Shown here in pieces: positions 43,951 through 57,200 of a DNA stretch of 64,000 nt. A program made the position numbers and the translations under genes. Positions within the stretch are counted from its first letter, which is position 1; each line of letters opens with the position of its first letter. A model generated the notes under the pieces. That model had not been told where the DNA came from. It made no database searches and saw only the letters and a list, made by a program, of their open reading frames with translations. This DNA comes from Zygaena filipendulae (taxonomy: Eukaryota; Arthropoda; Insecta; Lepidoptera; Zygaenidae), in the NCBI GenBank assembly GCA_907165275.2, contig OU015672.1:2214501-2278500 (forward strand), written 5' to 3'.

Positions 43951-46320
43951 TTATTGATTCAGAAGGATTTATCGAGAGTTAGGGAACGCTTTTTAATTAT
44001 GTGTCTACCTTATTACATTGCTTAAATATGAAACAAAACTAAATATTGAACATAAAAAATGTTGACACAAATGGCGCTACACTTTTAAAACACGATTTAC
44101 TCAAAATTTCTCCAGTGTGGGTTAACACACTATTGCTTATCTTTGTCCATGTAAGAGAAGCGATACGAAAAGGAATTGTCATTGCTTGCCTGTTTTGCTG
44201 AAATAAATGTACATAGTTTCTTTCTTCTATTCATTGTGAAACAGTTGTGGTGTGAGCTGATTTTTCAATGGACAGATAAACAGTCAGATTGCTTATTCGT
44301 GTGTCGAAGAGTGCATTGAAACCTATTTTCATTTTAAGGAAGCCATCCGCATCATTTTTATCCCAAAACTTAAAATAAAAATACCTAAAGAATTAAGGTC
44401 GAGCTTTAAATGTACAGTATGCGGTATACGTACAAATTCAAAGTTCGACCTTATTTCTTTTGGTTTTGAATTCGATGCACTAAACTCGTGTACCTAAATG
44501 TACCCAACTCATGTATACAAATGGATACATATTTATGTAACGTGATTTTCTAGAGCGAAATGCCAGTTCCACATTTTCTTCGTTCACTAAGTTTAGTACA
44601 TAAGTAAGTACCTACTCTTGCCGGTTGAAATCCCATGTTTATATAGTTGTTAAGTTATAAAAATAGCTTTTTGTCAATAATACTAGATAAGGTTACTACC
44701 TTAGTTGTAGAATAATGTACATTTACGCTTAAAATGCACAAAATGCTAAATAATTTACATTGTTTAGTTAATTAAGAATAAATTAACATGTTTTACGCCG
44801 GCCAAATATTTGCAAAGCTTGAAAATTAATTGTATCTATTAATAGACATTTAGGACGACTTGTATCAAAAACTTTATGCCCAAATAGAGCAGTTCAAAAA
44901 CTTGAATCAACCCCAAAAATTTTTCTTTCACGTTCAATTTAACAGGAGATTTTAAGTCTAACTCTGATTTAAATTTAGCTAATTTAAAATAGGAAGCTAT
45001 CACCGTTAGTTACCCAGAGAGAAGCTTATGGGCTCCTTATGGGTCTAGAATATAATTATACTTTTTAGCTTGAAAGTGCAAATAGTTTCCCCATACTTAG
45101 GTTTTTTTTTTATAAAAAGGCAAAGTTAATAAACAGATTTAATGTTAGTTTTAAAAGTGAAGCTTTAAAATGTGTTATTTAATTGTGTTTGGATTTGTGA
45201 TATTACACTGTACAAACTTAGCCATACGTAACAAATGAGTACATAATATTAAGGATAAAGAAATGTAGGTATGTACCTATGATAAGTTGTACACTCAGCA
45301 TCAGATAGGTACTACCGAGATAATATCTAAAACTATTGGCCTCCTGATTAAATGTTGAAATCAAAGATGGTAAAAGCAATTAAATTATACCTATATTCAA
45401 AACAGTTCCGTCCTCGATTTTGAAGTTATACTTCTATTGACGCGGAAAAAATCGTTTATTAATAGTAATGTTAAAATTGATCATTACGAAGTTTGCAACG
45501 AACACAAAATCCGAACTCCGAAGCCTACGTATGCGTGAGATTGGTTGACATTCGGTTGATTGACCGGTGGAGGTCGTAGCGTAGTGGTTATAATATACTC
45601 TTTGGGTCGTAGCCTATTGATATTTTCACCATCGTTCAGCAGCCATTTTGTTTTCCAAGAAAGAAGCTGGTTTTCGAGAGAGAATCATGTTTTATCTTTG
45701 GGCACAATCTAATACTGTCATTCATGGTGTTTCGCCATAATTACTTTAATTGCTAAAAATACGTACGTCGTACAATGGCAGAATTAAATGCGATAAATCG
45801 CAATAGATTGCCATAATTGAAGAATAAGATGGTTGGCATTTATGACTTTTCAGTTACGTCACGGAAGTATAACTTCATACGAAGTACACCCCCTTCTTTT
45901 AGTGTTCAGTAGGACACACTGTTTCGAAATGTTTTGGCTAAGATCTGTCTGATGCTTTGTTGTATAATAATATATTAATGTAATAATATGTATAATATGT
46001 TGAAACTTGCCTTCAAATCATCAATAATAATAATATGAAATCAATAGTTGATGCAACTTATTTATTTTTATTTACCTATCCAACTCCCCATCACCGCGGC
46101 TACTCTACGGAAAAACAAAGCAACTGACATTTTTATCGAAATGTTTATTTTTTGCCTCTTTTTATGCATAACGGACCTTGCTATATACTCACAACCATAA
46201 AAAAGGCATTGGTTATAGAGAAATTACAATTAAGAAAGTCGTTAAGCTATAGAAGGTTTGTGCTAAATAAAGCGATTTCCAGTTTTTTGCTCCTCTTGTA
46301 AAATTTATTACTTTGTTTTC
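43951..46320. other. intergenic DNA, no gene seen
   Basis: AT-rich sequence without recognised repeats or coding regions. Confidence 0.35.
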
Positions 46321-46640
46321 CGTAGGGCAGCCGACCGGTGACAAATGATTTTCATAACTATAACGCTGTCCGCTACCCAGTTGTCCGTGCCCAGGATGTC
46401 CCCAGCGCGCAGCAGTGCCTAATGTGACTTTTTTCCTGGATTTTATAAAGTCCTACTAAGGCCATATTACAAAGAGCTTCGCTTATTGCTAAGAGCCAAG
46501 CTACTCACTGAGTGACTAATCCTAGTGATGTCATATTGCATACTATCGCAGTAGCCGCACTGCAGGCGACCCCCCTAGTTAGGTCCACCAGTTTGGCCAA
46601 TGCGATAGTATGCGATACAGTACAATAGAATATATACAAT

Positions 46641-48431
46641 AGAATCTACACGACGGACTAAAAACCAAAATTTAGTCATAGTTGACTAAATTAAACTTAT
46701 TTTGGTAGTTAATCAAAGGCCTCGAATTCATAATTTCATGGGCTCTTATTATGTAGTACATTCAGCAGCAGAAATATGTAACCACTGTTGACAATAGCTG
46801 AATCTTATTGCAATAGTAATAAGGTTCAAAGAAAGACAAAAGTATTTACATATTGCTACTGACTGTACACTAGCGGTGCCCAACATGCTTTGCAATACGT
46901 AAAATATCTACTTGTTTCTTGTTTTGGAATTATTGGGTTCTCAACCTAAGTTGAGAGTAACCCACCTACGTTTTCCTGTAATAGTGTAGACAGGTGAAAA
47001 GCAAAAAAAATCAAACTCAAATTTAGATCATATAAAATATTTATTTCCAATTACAGAGCGGTACACGATTAAGTAGAGGGACGGACAACACATTAATTGT
47101 AGGTAATTGAAAACAGAACAAACCTTATGACTACAGCTACACAGTTATGTCCAATGTTACAAAAATACTTTAACAACGTCACATAATATCTTTTTGGTTT
47201 TTAATACGTGTTTGGCAATTTATCGCAGATGAAGTAAAAAAAAATGATGCTACAGAAATGGCAGCTTCGTCAAGTTATATAAAACTAGTTTTAGTAACTT
47301 TAAAACGATCACTGTGTAAAGAAGAGTGAATCGACAATATATACGTATTATATTGTATTACTGACATAAGTGTATGTCAAAAAAGAAAAGTAAGTACTAA
47401 TTTTAGTTTAATTAAGGAAGGGACAGCTGAAATCAGATTAGGAATGATAGAGGCGTATTACATTATAAGAATAAAAAATAATCTGATAAGAATGACAATT
47501 CTCTAAATAACGCAAATATACTAGTTAAGGTGTAATCCATAAACTAATTTAACATACAACTACAGAAAGTCACAATAAACACCTAATACTACACGCCTTT
47601 CATCCAACACAAGGCTGATTAGACTTCTAAAGGAATGCTAACATTTTTTAAATTCTAAACTCAACAGAAAAACTCATGAAAAAAAAACTTGCTAATTTTA
47701 CTAAATATCACATCACATTCACTATTTGAGCATATAAAAAATAGTTTTAAACAATGTAACATTAGCACACAAAAACCAACTTTATTTACTAAGTGAAAAA
47801 CGCTATCAATAATAATGAAGAAACAATTGAAATTATAAAATCAGGCGGCTGATTACAGATGAGTAGTGCTTAAATATTCGGTTTACCACGTTATAGTACT
47901 ATTTGAATAGGTTGGTTTATTCACGATTTGCAGCAACTTCACAGTGAAACTTGTCGATAGAAATAGATGGTGATCGAGAAAGTTAAATTTACAAAATCGC
48001 AAATAGCCGACAGAAGTTTATTTCAGTTAGCAACATGAAACGATTGAAACATAAAAGCTACAGAGTAACGTAATCGCGCCACTGATTTCAAAATGAAAAA
48101 TTACAATTTGGAGACCACGCCCAACATGATATCTACTTTAAGTTATTTTTAACTCAAAGCAACAGTACATAAAGTCGGCTATAGTGTAGCCAAGCGGATG
48201 TTACACTCGAATTTGAGCTACCTGATACTTAACAACTACATATTATATATTTTTTAGTATTTATTATGTTTTAAAGTTACACCATTGATGCTATGTGAAC
48301 AGTCGTTATAGGCTGAAACCACATTGAAAACACATGATTGACTATTTAACAATACTTATTCAACAACAATTCGTAGAATGTACCCAAGATTATGTATTAT
48401 GTCACTGAATTTGTATCTTAATTACATATCA
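46641..48431. other. AT-rich, repeat-poor DNA
   Basis: From about 46990 onward the sequence has almost no recognised repeats and no open frames of note. On the minus strand, AATAAA occurs near 47038. This and the following segment to 50.6 kb could be a long 3'UTR or a non-coding transcript on the minus strand, downstream of the zinc transporter gene. Confidence 0.3.
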
Positions 48432-48608
48432 GCCCCCTCAGCCAAGTGAGCAATTTACAATCAGCAACGCATAGAAAAGGAACTAAGGAACGGAATCGTA
48501 GTCACGCAAAAGACTTTTGACTGGACGATTTCACGTGACCACGTGGCTTGTTCCTTATAGTTTTCTGTGCATTAACTGTCATTGGTTTGTCAACTCGGCT
48601 AAGGGGGC
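48432..48608. mobile_element. CCCCCTTAGCC-type MITE, best copy
   Basis: 177 bp with ends GCCCCCTCAGCCAAGTGAGC and, inverted, GCCCCCTTAGCCGAGTTGAC. Interior TTGACTGGACGATTTCACGT and TGACCACGTGGC. No coding sequence. Confidence 0.65.
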
Positions 48609-48763
48609 AGATCATAGCCGTTCTAAACAGATAAAAATGCTCCTATAAATATTTCGTCTTTTTACAGTTTTTGTATGATACATAAATAAATAAATGATAA
48701 ATTTATCAAAATGACAGATTTATTCATAAGTTTATTGGGCGATTACTTTAATTAGTTTTTACT

Positions 48764-48960
48764 AGAGATGCGCCGAGTTCGGTTCGGTATATTTTGGACC
48801 GAATGTTCGGCCGAATCATATTCGGTTGAACGCATATTCGACGAACGCTACGTAACTTTTGAACGTGTTATTGAACCTTATTGCTATCGCAATTAGATTC
48901 AAAATGTGTTAAGACACATTTTAGCCGCCACCTCGAATATCCGAAACTACAACACTAGTG
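48764..48960. repeat. TTCGG-rich short element
   Basis: AGAGATGCGCCGAGTTCGGT, TTCGGCCGAATCATATTCGG and CCTCGAATATCCG form a small inverted structure resembling hAT-type short elements. The ends and target duplication are not certain. Confidence 0.35.
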
Positions 48961-51230
48961 GCATCTGAATTTAAAAAATAATACATAATATTAATATTTA
49001 AATGTTAATTAATGTCAATAAATAAACGTTTTACATCATATATTATACACTTAAACTATCCTTATCATATAAAATATAAATAATTTATTTGTCCAATACA
49101 ATGTTTTTATGCTTTAACACTTATCGACAGCTATTAATTATACCAATAAAAATTTATGTTTAATGTCCATATTTAAATACTGTAAGTTAATAATGGATAC
49201 TGATACAGGAATGAATAAATTTTCAATTTCTATGACCACAAGTACATAATAATACATGGTATATCGACTTAAAATAATGTTATTTACATTATTGTAGTAT
49301 ATATAAGTAATAAGGTATATGTATATATTTTTAGTAAAATTGGCACTATCAATACAATACTGGTTACAAAATCTAATTTTCTACAATTCATCATAAAAGA
49401 GCAATACCAACGCATGTACCTACTCTGAAAGCTAAACAAAATTACGACAACTTTGCCTCAATTAATTTCTTTGTGAGTGAAAAATGATGGATTTAATTTA
49501 GTTTGTCTTTGAGAGCCGTGCGTGGTAAAATAATTAATTTAATTGTGACTTAACATATACATATACTTAAAACTAATAAGAAAGACGCCTATAATTCGTT
49601 TACGTTTATTTTAATACATATAACATTCCAATATAACTTAAGCAAATTTTCACTGAATTATTTCATTACTTTCAAACTTTCCCGAAAACAAAAAATTGGC
49701 TATCAAAAATGAGATCTCTAATTATTATGCTTCAAGTATTATTATTTAAAAAAAATATGCATCATCTATAACTAAATAAATCAGACTACTTAATAATTAC
49801 TTGTGATAATTGAGCTTATTTTGAATACTGAATATCTCCGATTGTAGAGTTTTGGTATGGATATCTTTGGATTTGATTTAAACTTATTCAATTATACTAC
49901 AGATTAAATATTAAATAACACTACATTATAATTTTCAGCACACTATTATCTCATGCGCTAAAGTTGAACCAACTACCAACATTGCAACTATCTTAGATAT
50001 CGAGTGACATAGAAAAGGATGAACCTAAAAGTAAATCTAAAATGAAAAACAAGATAATGTGCCAATTTTTTCCCGGCTAATTTCCGTTCTTTAGTAATCT
50101 TAGGACAGAACATTGGTATTCCGAAACAGAGACTTCTGGCGAAATTACATAATATCAAAATGAGATCGTTACACGTAGGTATTGAAAAAAACATCGATCG
50201 AGACCAATAAATGTGCATGAAATCCAATGAGCACCACACTTCGCTATAATCATCCATGACAATTATTTGGATATTGTTTCATTATGTAGAAGACATTGAA
50301 CAAATCGACAATAGACGAAAAAAAGTCAACAAAACGAAACATGTTTAGGACTTTGTTCGAATGAAATATCTTGAATCGTATTCCGATTTGAATCAAATAG
50401 AAATTTTTTGGAAACTGGAACACAGTTTTGCTTAGGACCGCGCTGCATAAAACCATCTAAAACGCCTACTTTCACTACTACAACCCCCTGGGAATTGACA
50501 TGAAGTTTACGTTATAAATTGAGCCTGTTTATTTTATATATTTCATGAAACAACAACCGTAGGAATAACAGTCCTGCTGAGAGTAAGCGCCAGGCTTACC
50601 TTGCCCCGAATACATTCTCTTTTTTTTCAGAAGCGCTCGTCTTACTTACGAATGGCTCGTGTCTTTAGGGTAGGATAATCTGAAAAAAAAACTTAGTTGA
50701 AAACGCTGACATAAATACATTATGGTGTTTACGTAGTAGCAGCATGAAATTTAATAAGGAATTCTAAACAAACGACCAAACATTGAGAGCCCTATTATAC
50801 CGCACGTCCTTTCTTTGCCTGCACCGCCCTGTACCACTTATATAAGGTACCTCTTGTCCTGAATCACACCGCTTGCTCTACTACACGTATTGCACCGGCC
50901 GGATTTCCAGCCGGATTTCGATTTGATAATATCTTTTGTGTAACTTGCATATCGGACCTTACCCATAATGCCCGAAGTACTACTGAGATTTTGGAAAATA
51001 AGAATCTATCTATAATCTACATAATCTTTTATATTCTTTCATGAAACTTTTTTATAAACCAAACCACAACCTATTACCAAACTCTACAGTAGTCGGCGCT
51101 GCGAGCTTTCAAATTCAAATAAAAAGTGAAAGATTTTGAATGAAAAGTGTTCATTTACCACTTTTCTTTCATGTTTCTTTGTTGAGAGTGCTTACTCTCG
51201 GGCCGCCATTGCCCCCCCCCCCTCCTCCCC
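48961..51230. other. AT-rich region, no gene seen
   Basis: Very AT-rich and repeat-poor up to about 50600, then mixed. No exon with splice borders and coding character was found. Confidence 0.35.
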
Positions 51231-51240
51231 CCGATGCACG

Positions 51241-51624
51241 CGCATGCGGCATGGGTGTGTGGTGAGTGGGGTGTGGGGTGTACGTCACCTGCGTGGAGAG
51301 CGTGGAGAGCGCGCGGTGTCAGGGCTCGAGCGCGGGCTGCGCGCGGCACGTGCGGCACGCGCGCATCTCGCCCGAGTAGCGCTCCACCTGGAACGTGGCC
51401 GCGTGCGCGCCGAGCCGCTCGCGCGCCACGCGCTGGCACGCGCATGGTGTGTGGTGAGTGGGGTGTGGGGTGTACGTCACCTGCGTGGAGAGCGTGGAGA
51501 GCGCGCGGTGTCAGGGCTCGAGCGCGGGCTGCGCGCGGCACGTGCGGCACGCGCGCATCTCGCCCGAGTAGCGCTCCACCTGGAACGTGGCCGCGTGCGC
51601 GCCGAGCCGCTCGCGCGCCACGCG
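51241..51624. repeat. perfect 192-bp tandem duplication over the ZnT terminal exon
   Basis: Bases around 51241-51432 recur at a constant offset of 192 (compare GGTGAGTGGGGTGTGGGGTG at 51261 and 51453) with no difference that I can see through GCGCTGGCACGCGC at the right. The right-hand copy contains the coding end and stop codon (51511) of the zinc transporter; the left-hand copy lies after the stop. It lacks the splice acceptor and first 11 or so codons of the exon. Confidence 0.9.
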
Positions 51625-54160
51625 CTGGCACGCGCGCAGCGCCGTCTGCGTGTCCGTCAGCTCGTCTGCGCGCACACAGACACACGCACGCACGCACGCA
51701 CCGCGTGTACACAACCACGGAACAGATGGACGTAAATAAGCAATAGTGTGCTAACCCATACTGGAGATATTTTGAGTGAATCGTGTTTTAAAAAAACAAA
51801 ATTTTAACAAAAAAATTAAAACCGACTTCCAAAAACACAAAACTGAAAAGCTAAGAATAAAAAGCCAAAAATAATTTTTTTGTTAAAATTTTGTTTATTT
51901 CTCGCTTTTAAGTGACTTAGTTTGTAATTTCTCTAAGTTACAATAGCCTTATGTCAACTGCTCATCACCTTTTACAAAATATTGCTTTTCCCGACGCAGG
52001 GACGTTAATTGTTGAGGAGTTCTCCTAGTTCATCACCATCAGTTCCACTTCACCATATACATTGTGACAGGCATAAATTGTTTAGAAACCATATTAAAAT
52101 TAACTATTCGCAACCCGTGAAATACCCATTATTGAGTAGTTCCGATGACCATCTGTGGTCTTCATCATCAGTTTCACTTCTTCAAATTTTGCTTTTCAAA
52201 AGCAAATGAACGATTTATTATAAAAAATACCCAAATCGCTATAGGTGTGCCTATATTTTTTGAAGAGTTCCCTCGATTTCTCCAAGATCCCATCATCAGA
52301 TCCCGACTTGGTGGCAATGGGACTTAATTGGGAGTATACCCTTTCAAACAAAAAAACAATTTTCGAAATGGCTTCAATCGGAACCCGTGAAATACGTATT
52401 ATTTTTGAGTTGTTCCGATGACCACCTGTGGTCTTCATCATCAGTTCCACTTCTTCAAATTTTGCTTTCCGAAAGCAAATGAACGATTTACTATCAAAAA
52501 TACCAAAATCGCTATAGGTGTGCCTATAATTTTTGAAGAGTTCCCTCGATTTCTCCAAGAACCCATCATCAGATCCCGATTTGGTGGCAATGGGACCTAA
52601 TTGGGAGTATACCCTTTTAAACAAAAAAAGAATTTTTCAAATCGGTCCAACCGTCTTCGAACATACATAAAAAAAAAAAAAAAAAACATACATACAATCG
52701 AACATAGAACCTCCTCCTTTTTGGAAGTCGGTTAATTATAGCGCCATTTTGTGTCAGCATTTGTATTTAAACCATATAATAAGGTAAACACGTAGTTTAA
52801 AAATGTTCTATGACTCTCAATAAAGCGTTATGTATCAATAACTTAATTTTGTGGGTTAACATGTTGTTGTTATTGTTTATCGGATAAAAGGACATCAACT
52901 CAGTTTACTAGAAAACAAAAGAAAACCGGTGTCGCCGGGTGATTGTCATACGTAAAACTAATCTGTGTGTTGTGAAGTGGCTTATTATATTATTAGTCGT
53001 TTGGTTACTCACCGACGGCGACGTGCGCGCTCAAGACGACGTAGTGCGTGGAGAGCGCCCACGCGTGCACCGAGTGCACGTGCTGCACGCCGCGCACCGC
53101 GCTCAGCGCCGACACGCACTCGCGGTACCTACGCGAGGGCGGCACACCGAGGCGTTAGAGTCGCGTCAAAATGAGAGTAGGGACAACGGTAGAAGAGAGG
53201 AGGAGAGGAGGAAAGAGGGTAGAAGTGTGGAGGAGAGGAGGGAAGAGGGTAGAAGTGAGGAGGAGAGGAGGGAAGAAGAGAGGAGGAGAGGGCGGTAGAA
53301 GTAAGGAGGGTAGAAGAGAGAACAGAAGGATAGAATGGATAAGGTGCCTATAATAATAATAATAATAATAATAATAAAATTGTTTATTGCCATCAAAAGG
53401 GTGTACAAAAAAAATAAAAATTAAACTTAGCCAATTAAATCAATCCAAATAAATAAACAAAAAATTGGCAGTTGGCAATAGGAGTGCATTCAGCGTGTGC
53501 TGGATGAACATCCTTAATCCAGATGTTCACCCAGCGCTGGTTTTCAATGCACCCCTTGCTCGGACTCAGAAGTTTTTCCGAGAAAAAAAGTAAAGGTTAT
53601 AGCGGTTTTTTTACTCGGTAAGTGTTGGATGTTGTGTTGTGATTGGGCGATACGCGGTGTGAGCTGCTCGATGCTATGTGCTATGCTAATAATGTAAATA
53701 GCTTCTACCCTTAGCAGTGTTGTATATTCATTTTATATACATAATTTACATTGAGCTGCTGGTCTTCCTGAGAAATAAATAAATCAGGAGGATAGGAACG
53801 AGAAAAGGAGGAGGAGGATAGAAAAGAGGAAAGGAAGATGAGATGAGGAAAGAGTCTGAGATCTGCGTGTTGTAAAGTGGATTATTATTATTATTTAGGA
53901 GAGAGAGGACGAAAAAAAGGTGAAGCAAAGGCGGGCGGGGGCACCCACCTGAAGTTGGGCGGCACGGCCTGCATGAGCATGGCGAGCGCGTCGCGCACCA
54001 CGCGCGCCGACGTCAGCAGCACGAGCGCGCTGAACACGAACGTGCACAGCGGGTCCACCACCTTCGCCTCCGGCTGCAACATTACCAACTATTGCTACGC
54101 GAAGAAGCGACACTCTCTGCCCCCCGCCGCGACGTAGCGGCGAGCCTGGAGGTAATAGCG

Positions 54161-54225
<65 letters not shown>

Positions 54226-57200
54226 AGTGTATGAGTGTGTGTGTGTGTGTGTGTGAGAGTGTATGAGTGTGTGTGTGTGTGTGTGAGAGTGTATGAGTGT
54301 GTGTGTGTGTGTGTGTCCCCACTCGCTGCGCCCCACCGCGCCCCCTGCGCCCCCGCACATGTGCACACAAGCGGTCCGCCAGCAGCAGTAGTGAGTAGCT
54401 GAATCGTTTCTCACGTATGAGTCACACACACACGACTCTGCGGCACATGTTTGTAATAATATAAGGTTTTTAGGGGAAATAAAATGGAAAGTTGCTCGAA
54501 AATTTGGAAAATCTCACAGTGCATTTTTCTATGACATTTCAGCAAAACAAAGTTTGTTCATAGATTTAATGTATTTGTGAAAATCTGTATGAGTATTCTG
54601 TACTATGCTCACATAAAACTTGATGAGCACGGAGGCGAGCAGCACCCCGCAGCTCTGGATCAGGTCGCCGATCACGTGGATGAGGGCTGCGCGCAGGTTT
54701 ATATTCCTGGATATGACACCCAGATCAGATAGATGGGACATCAACAGCTCAGTCAAGTATGAAAATCAGTGTCGCTGAGTGATTTAGGCATACCAAGCCA
54801 GCTACTGATCGCGCACACGAAACCTCTTTACACGGGCAGACGGTTTATTCGAAAATAGAACTGGCCACCACAGGCAGATCACATAAAAAGAAAAAAAAAC
54901 GCTAACAGTTTTCCTACAAATAACGTTCCAAACTCAAATCACTTTACTCCCTTGGGAGTTTCATACAACATTACCTCTCTCTCTTGGGTTGGGATGTAAT
55001 GCCTTGCTTTACGTTGAGATTGCGTGATATGTAATCGGACATTATCGAGCAGGTGGTATGAAAACTGTATTTATTTAATTTTAAATTGACTGCACGTGAA
55101 ATATCGTAGAAAATGTATGTGAAATAACAATTAAGAAAGTTTTGGGGAGTTATGAGCGTGTGCTCATAACCGTGGCCCGTCTGCCCGCCTACATTGCCTA
55201 TTTAGTAAGTATATTCTTTTCTCTGTAGCGTGTCGCGTCGAGAATCGGTAAGTAATCCTTCCTTGCATTATAAATGCGAATTTGAGTTTGATTGTTACAC
55301 TTTCACGCCTTAACGGCTCAACTGATCGTCATAAAATTCAGCTTACACATTATAAGGAATACAGAAATGGACATAGAGTACTTTATCCAGGAATTCCCAC
55401 GGAAACTCCAAGATTAACAACGATGAAATCGCGGGAAACATTGTGATTTTTTACTTTTTTACAAAAATGATGTCCCAACCCAAGGAGACAATCTCTATAC
55501 GTAAAAATATATTTAAAAGTTTCTTCTTATTACACTTTTAAAAGTTATATCAGAAACCGCCATTGTGCAAGTACCTACTGCGTTTGCAATAATTAGAGCA
55601 GAATGTCCCGAGTTACCTGGTGGTGGGCTCGACGACGGCCGGCTCGTCGCCGACCAGCTCCTTCATGGTGTAGTCGGCGGTGCCGTTCATGACGATCGCG
55701 CCGTGCGCCGGCTTGGGGTCGCGCGCGCGCCGCAACCAGCGAAAGAGGCGCGGCGACGCGGCGGGCGCGGGCGGCGCGTGCGCGTGCGCGTGTGCGTGCC
55801 CGCACGCCGCGCCGCCGTGCGAGTGGTGGTGCGCTGCGGGCACGCGCAGGGGGAGGGGGAGGAGGAGGGGGGAGGGGGACTTTAACCAGCGTATTTTTTT
55901 CTGTATCTTAATGACAAAATTAGTCAATATTTGTAACACTAATTTGTTGCGTACATTTTTAGCTATCGAACAAAACTAGTTTTGTGTCTGCAGGACTGCT
56001 ACATCATGAGATATTGCTAAATAAATGCAAGTACCCTTGCTTGGTCGAAATTAAAATTAAAATCGCTGCCATTTCCACATAGTTGATTGAAAAAAAAAAA
56101 TTGTCGATCAAATATCATAATATTGTCACACGTCAACAGAAGGGCAGAAGTGGTCAACCAAATGTGACATCTTTTTTGATCGTGATTTAAAAAAAGAAAT
56201 TGTATATTTTTAAATTGAGATAAAAATAGATGACTATGGAACTGCTGTTTTAACCAATTTTATATGTAAAATTGCAAAACATGTGATGTCGCGCCAGCAA
56301 GGTTATATGTAAATAGAGAGGACTAAAATCATACCTACAATTCATGTGACGTAATTTATGGATGACCCCAAGCCTAGTTTGACACTACCCAGTAATAAGA
56401 AAATAGCGAAGTATGTAGTAACTCAAGATCGTGACCGAACAGTCAGTAGCCAAGTTGGCAGTCACGTGACGTCACGAAAAAATCGTAGACAATTTTTCAT
56501 GACCAATTGAAGTGACAAGACGATAAGTTCGCCTTATCTTATTTTTCTACAGCGATAACGATTAAAGATTGTCAACTCGGCTAAAGGGCATTGTATGTGG
56601 AGACGTGTCGCACACTCACCGATGTCCCTGGCGCAGCCGTGCAGCACCGCTACCAGGATCACGTTGAACAGCACCCCGCAGCCGGAGACCAGCATCATCA
56701 CGTCCGGCTCGATGTCGTAGTCGGCGGTGTGCAGCCGCACCGCCGCCACGTACACGAACACGCCCGTCAGGATCCAGATGAGGAGCACCGACACCATCGC
56801 GCCCAGCACCTCTGCGAGGGGGGGTACATTACAAGTCGATGCCCTTACAAAGTGTCCAACGTCTCTGCGGGGGGAAGGAGGAATAGTGTACTGCTAAACT
56901 GCTAATTTACATACAATCAAGTTTGTCGTCGAAATACAAGATCAGTCTTGCCGTCCAATTTGCATGAAATAAGGCATAATATTACGACCTACACACACGA
57001 TCAAGTTCGTCCTCTGCTGTGCATAAACCTTGCACGAGGCTTACCACCCACACTAACGATCGTTCAATTTATACACGACAAATGCACCGTCCAATTACCA
57101 TAACATATAAATGAGTCCCATGACATGACAGATGCTGCTTATGGTGGAGCCACTTTACTCTAGACCAGAGGTTCCCATACTTTTTTTTCTCATAGACCAC

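Noticed and set aside
51136..51746. Frames of 170-199 codons on both strands over the GC-rich ZnT terminal exon
   Set aside because: Shadows of the ZnT exon and its 192-bp duplicate; the true frame is fixed by the acceptor at 51665 and the phase of the previous exon.
53895..54429. Frames rich in His-Thr over the GT repeat
   Set aside because: Translation of the (GT)n microsatellite and of a ZnT exon in the wrong frame.
55565..55979. Frames of 70-108 codons opposite or beside the His-rich ZnT exon
   Set aside because: Only the minus-strand frame with HHHSHGG joins the exons at 56620 and 54706 in phase.
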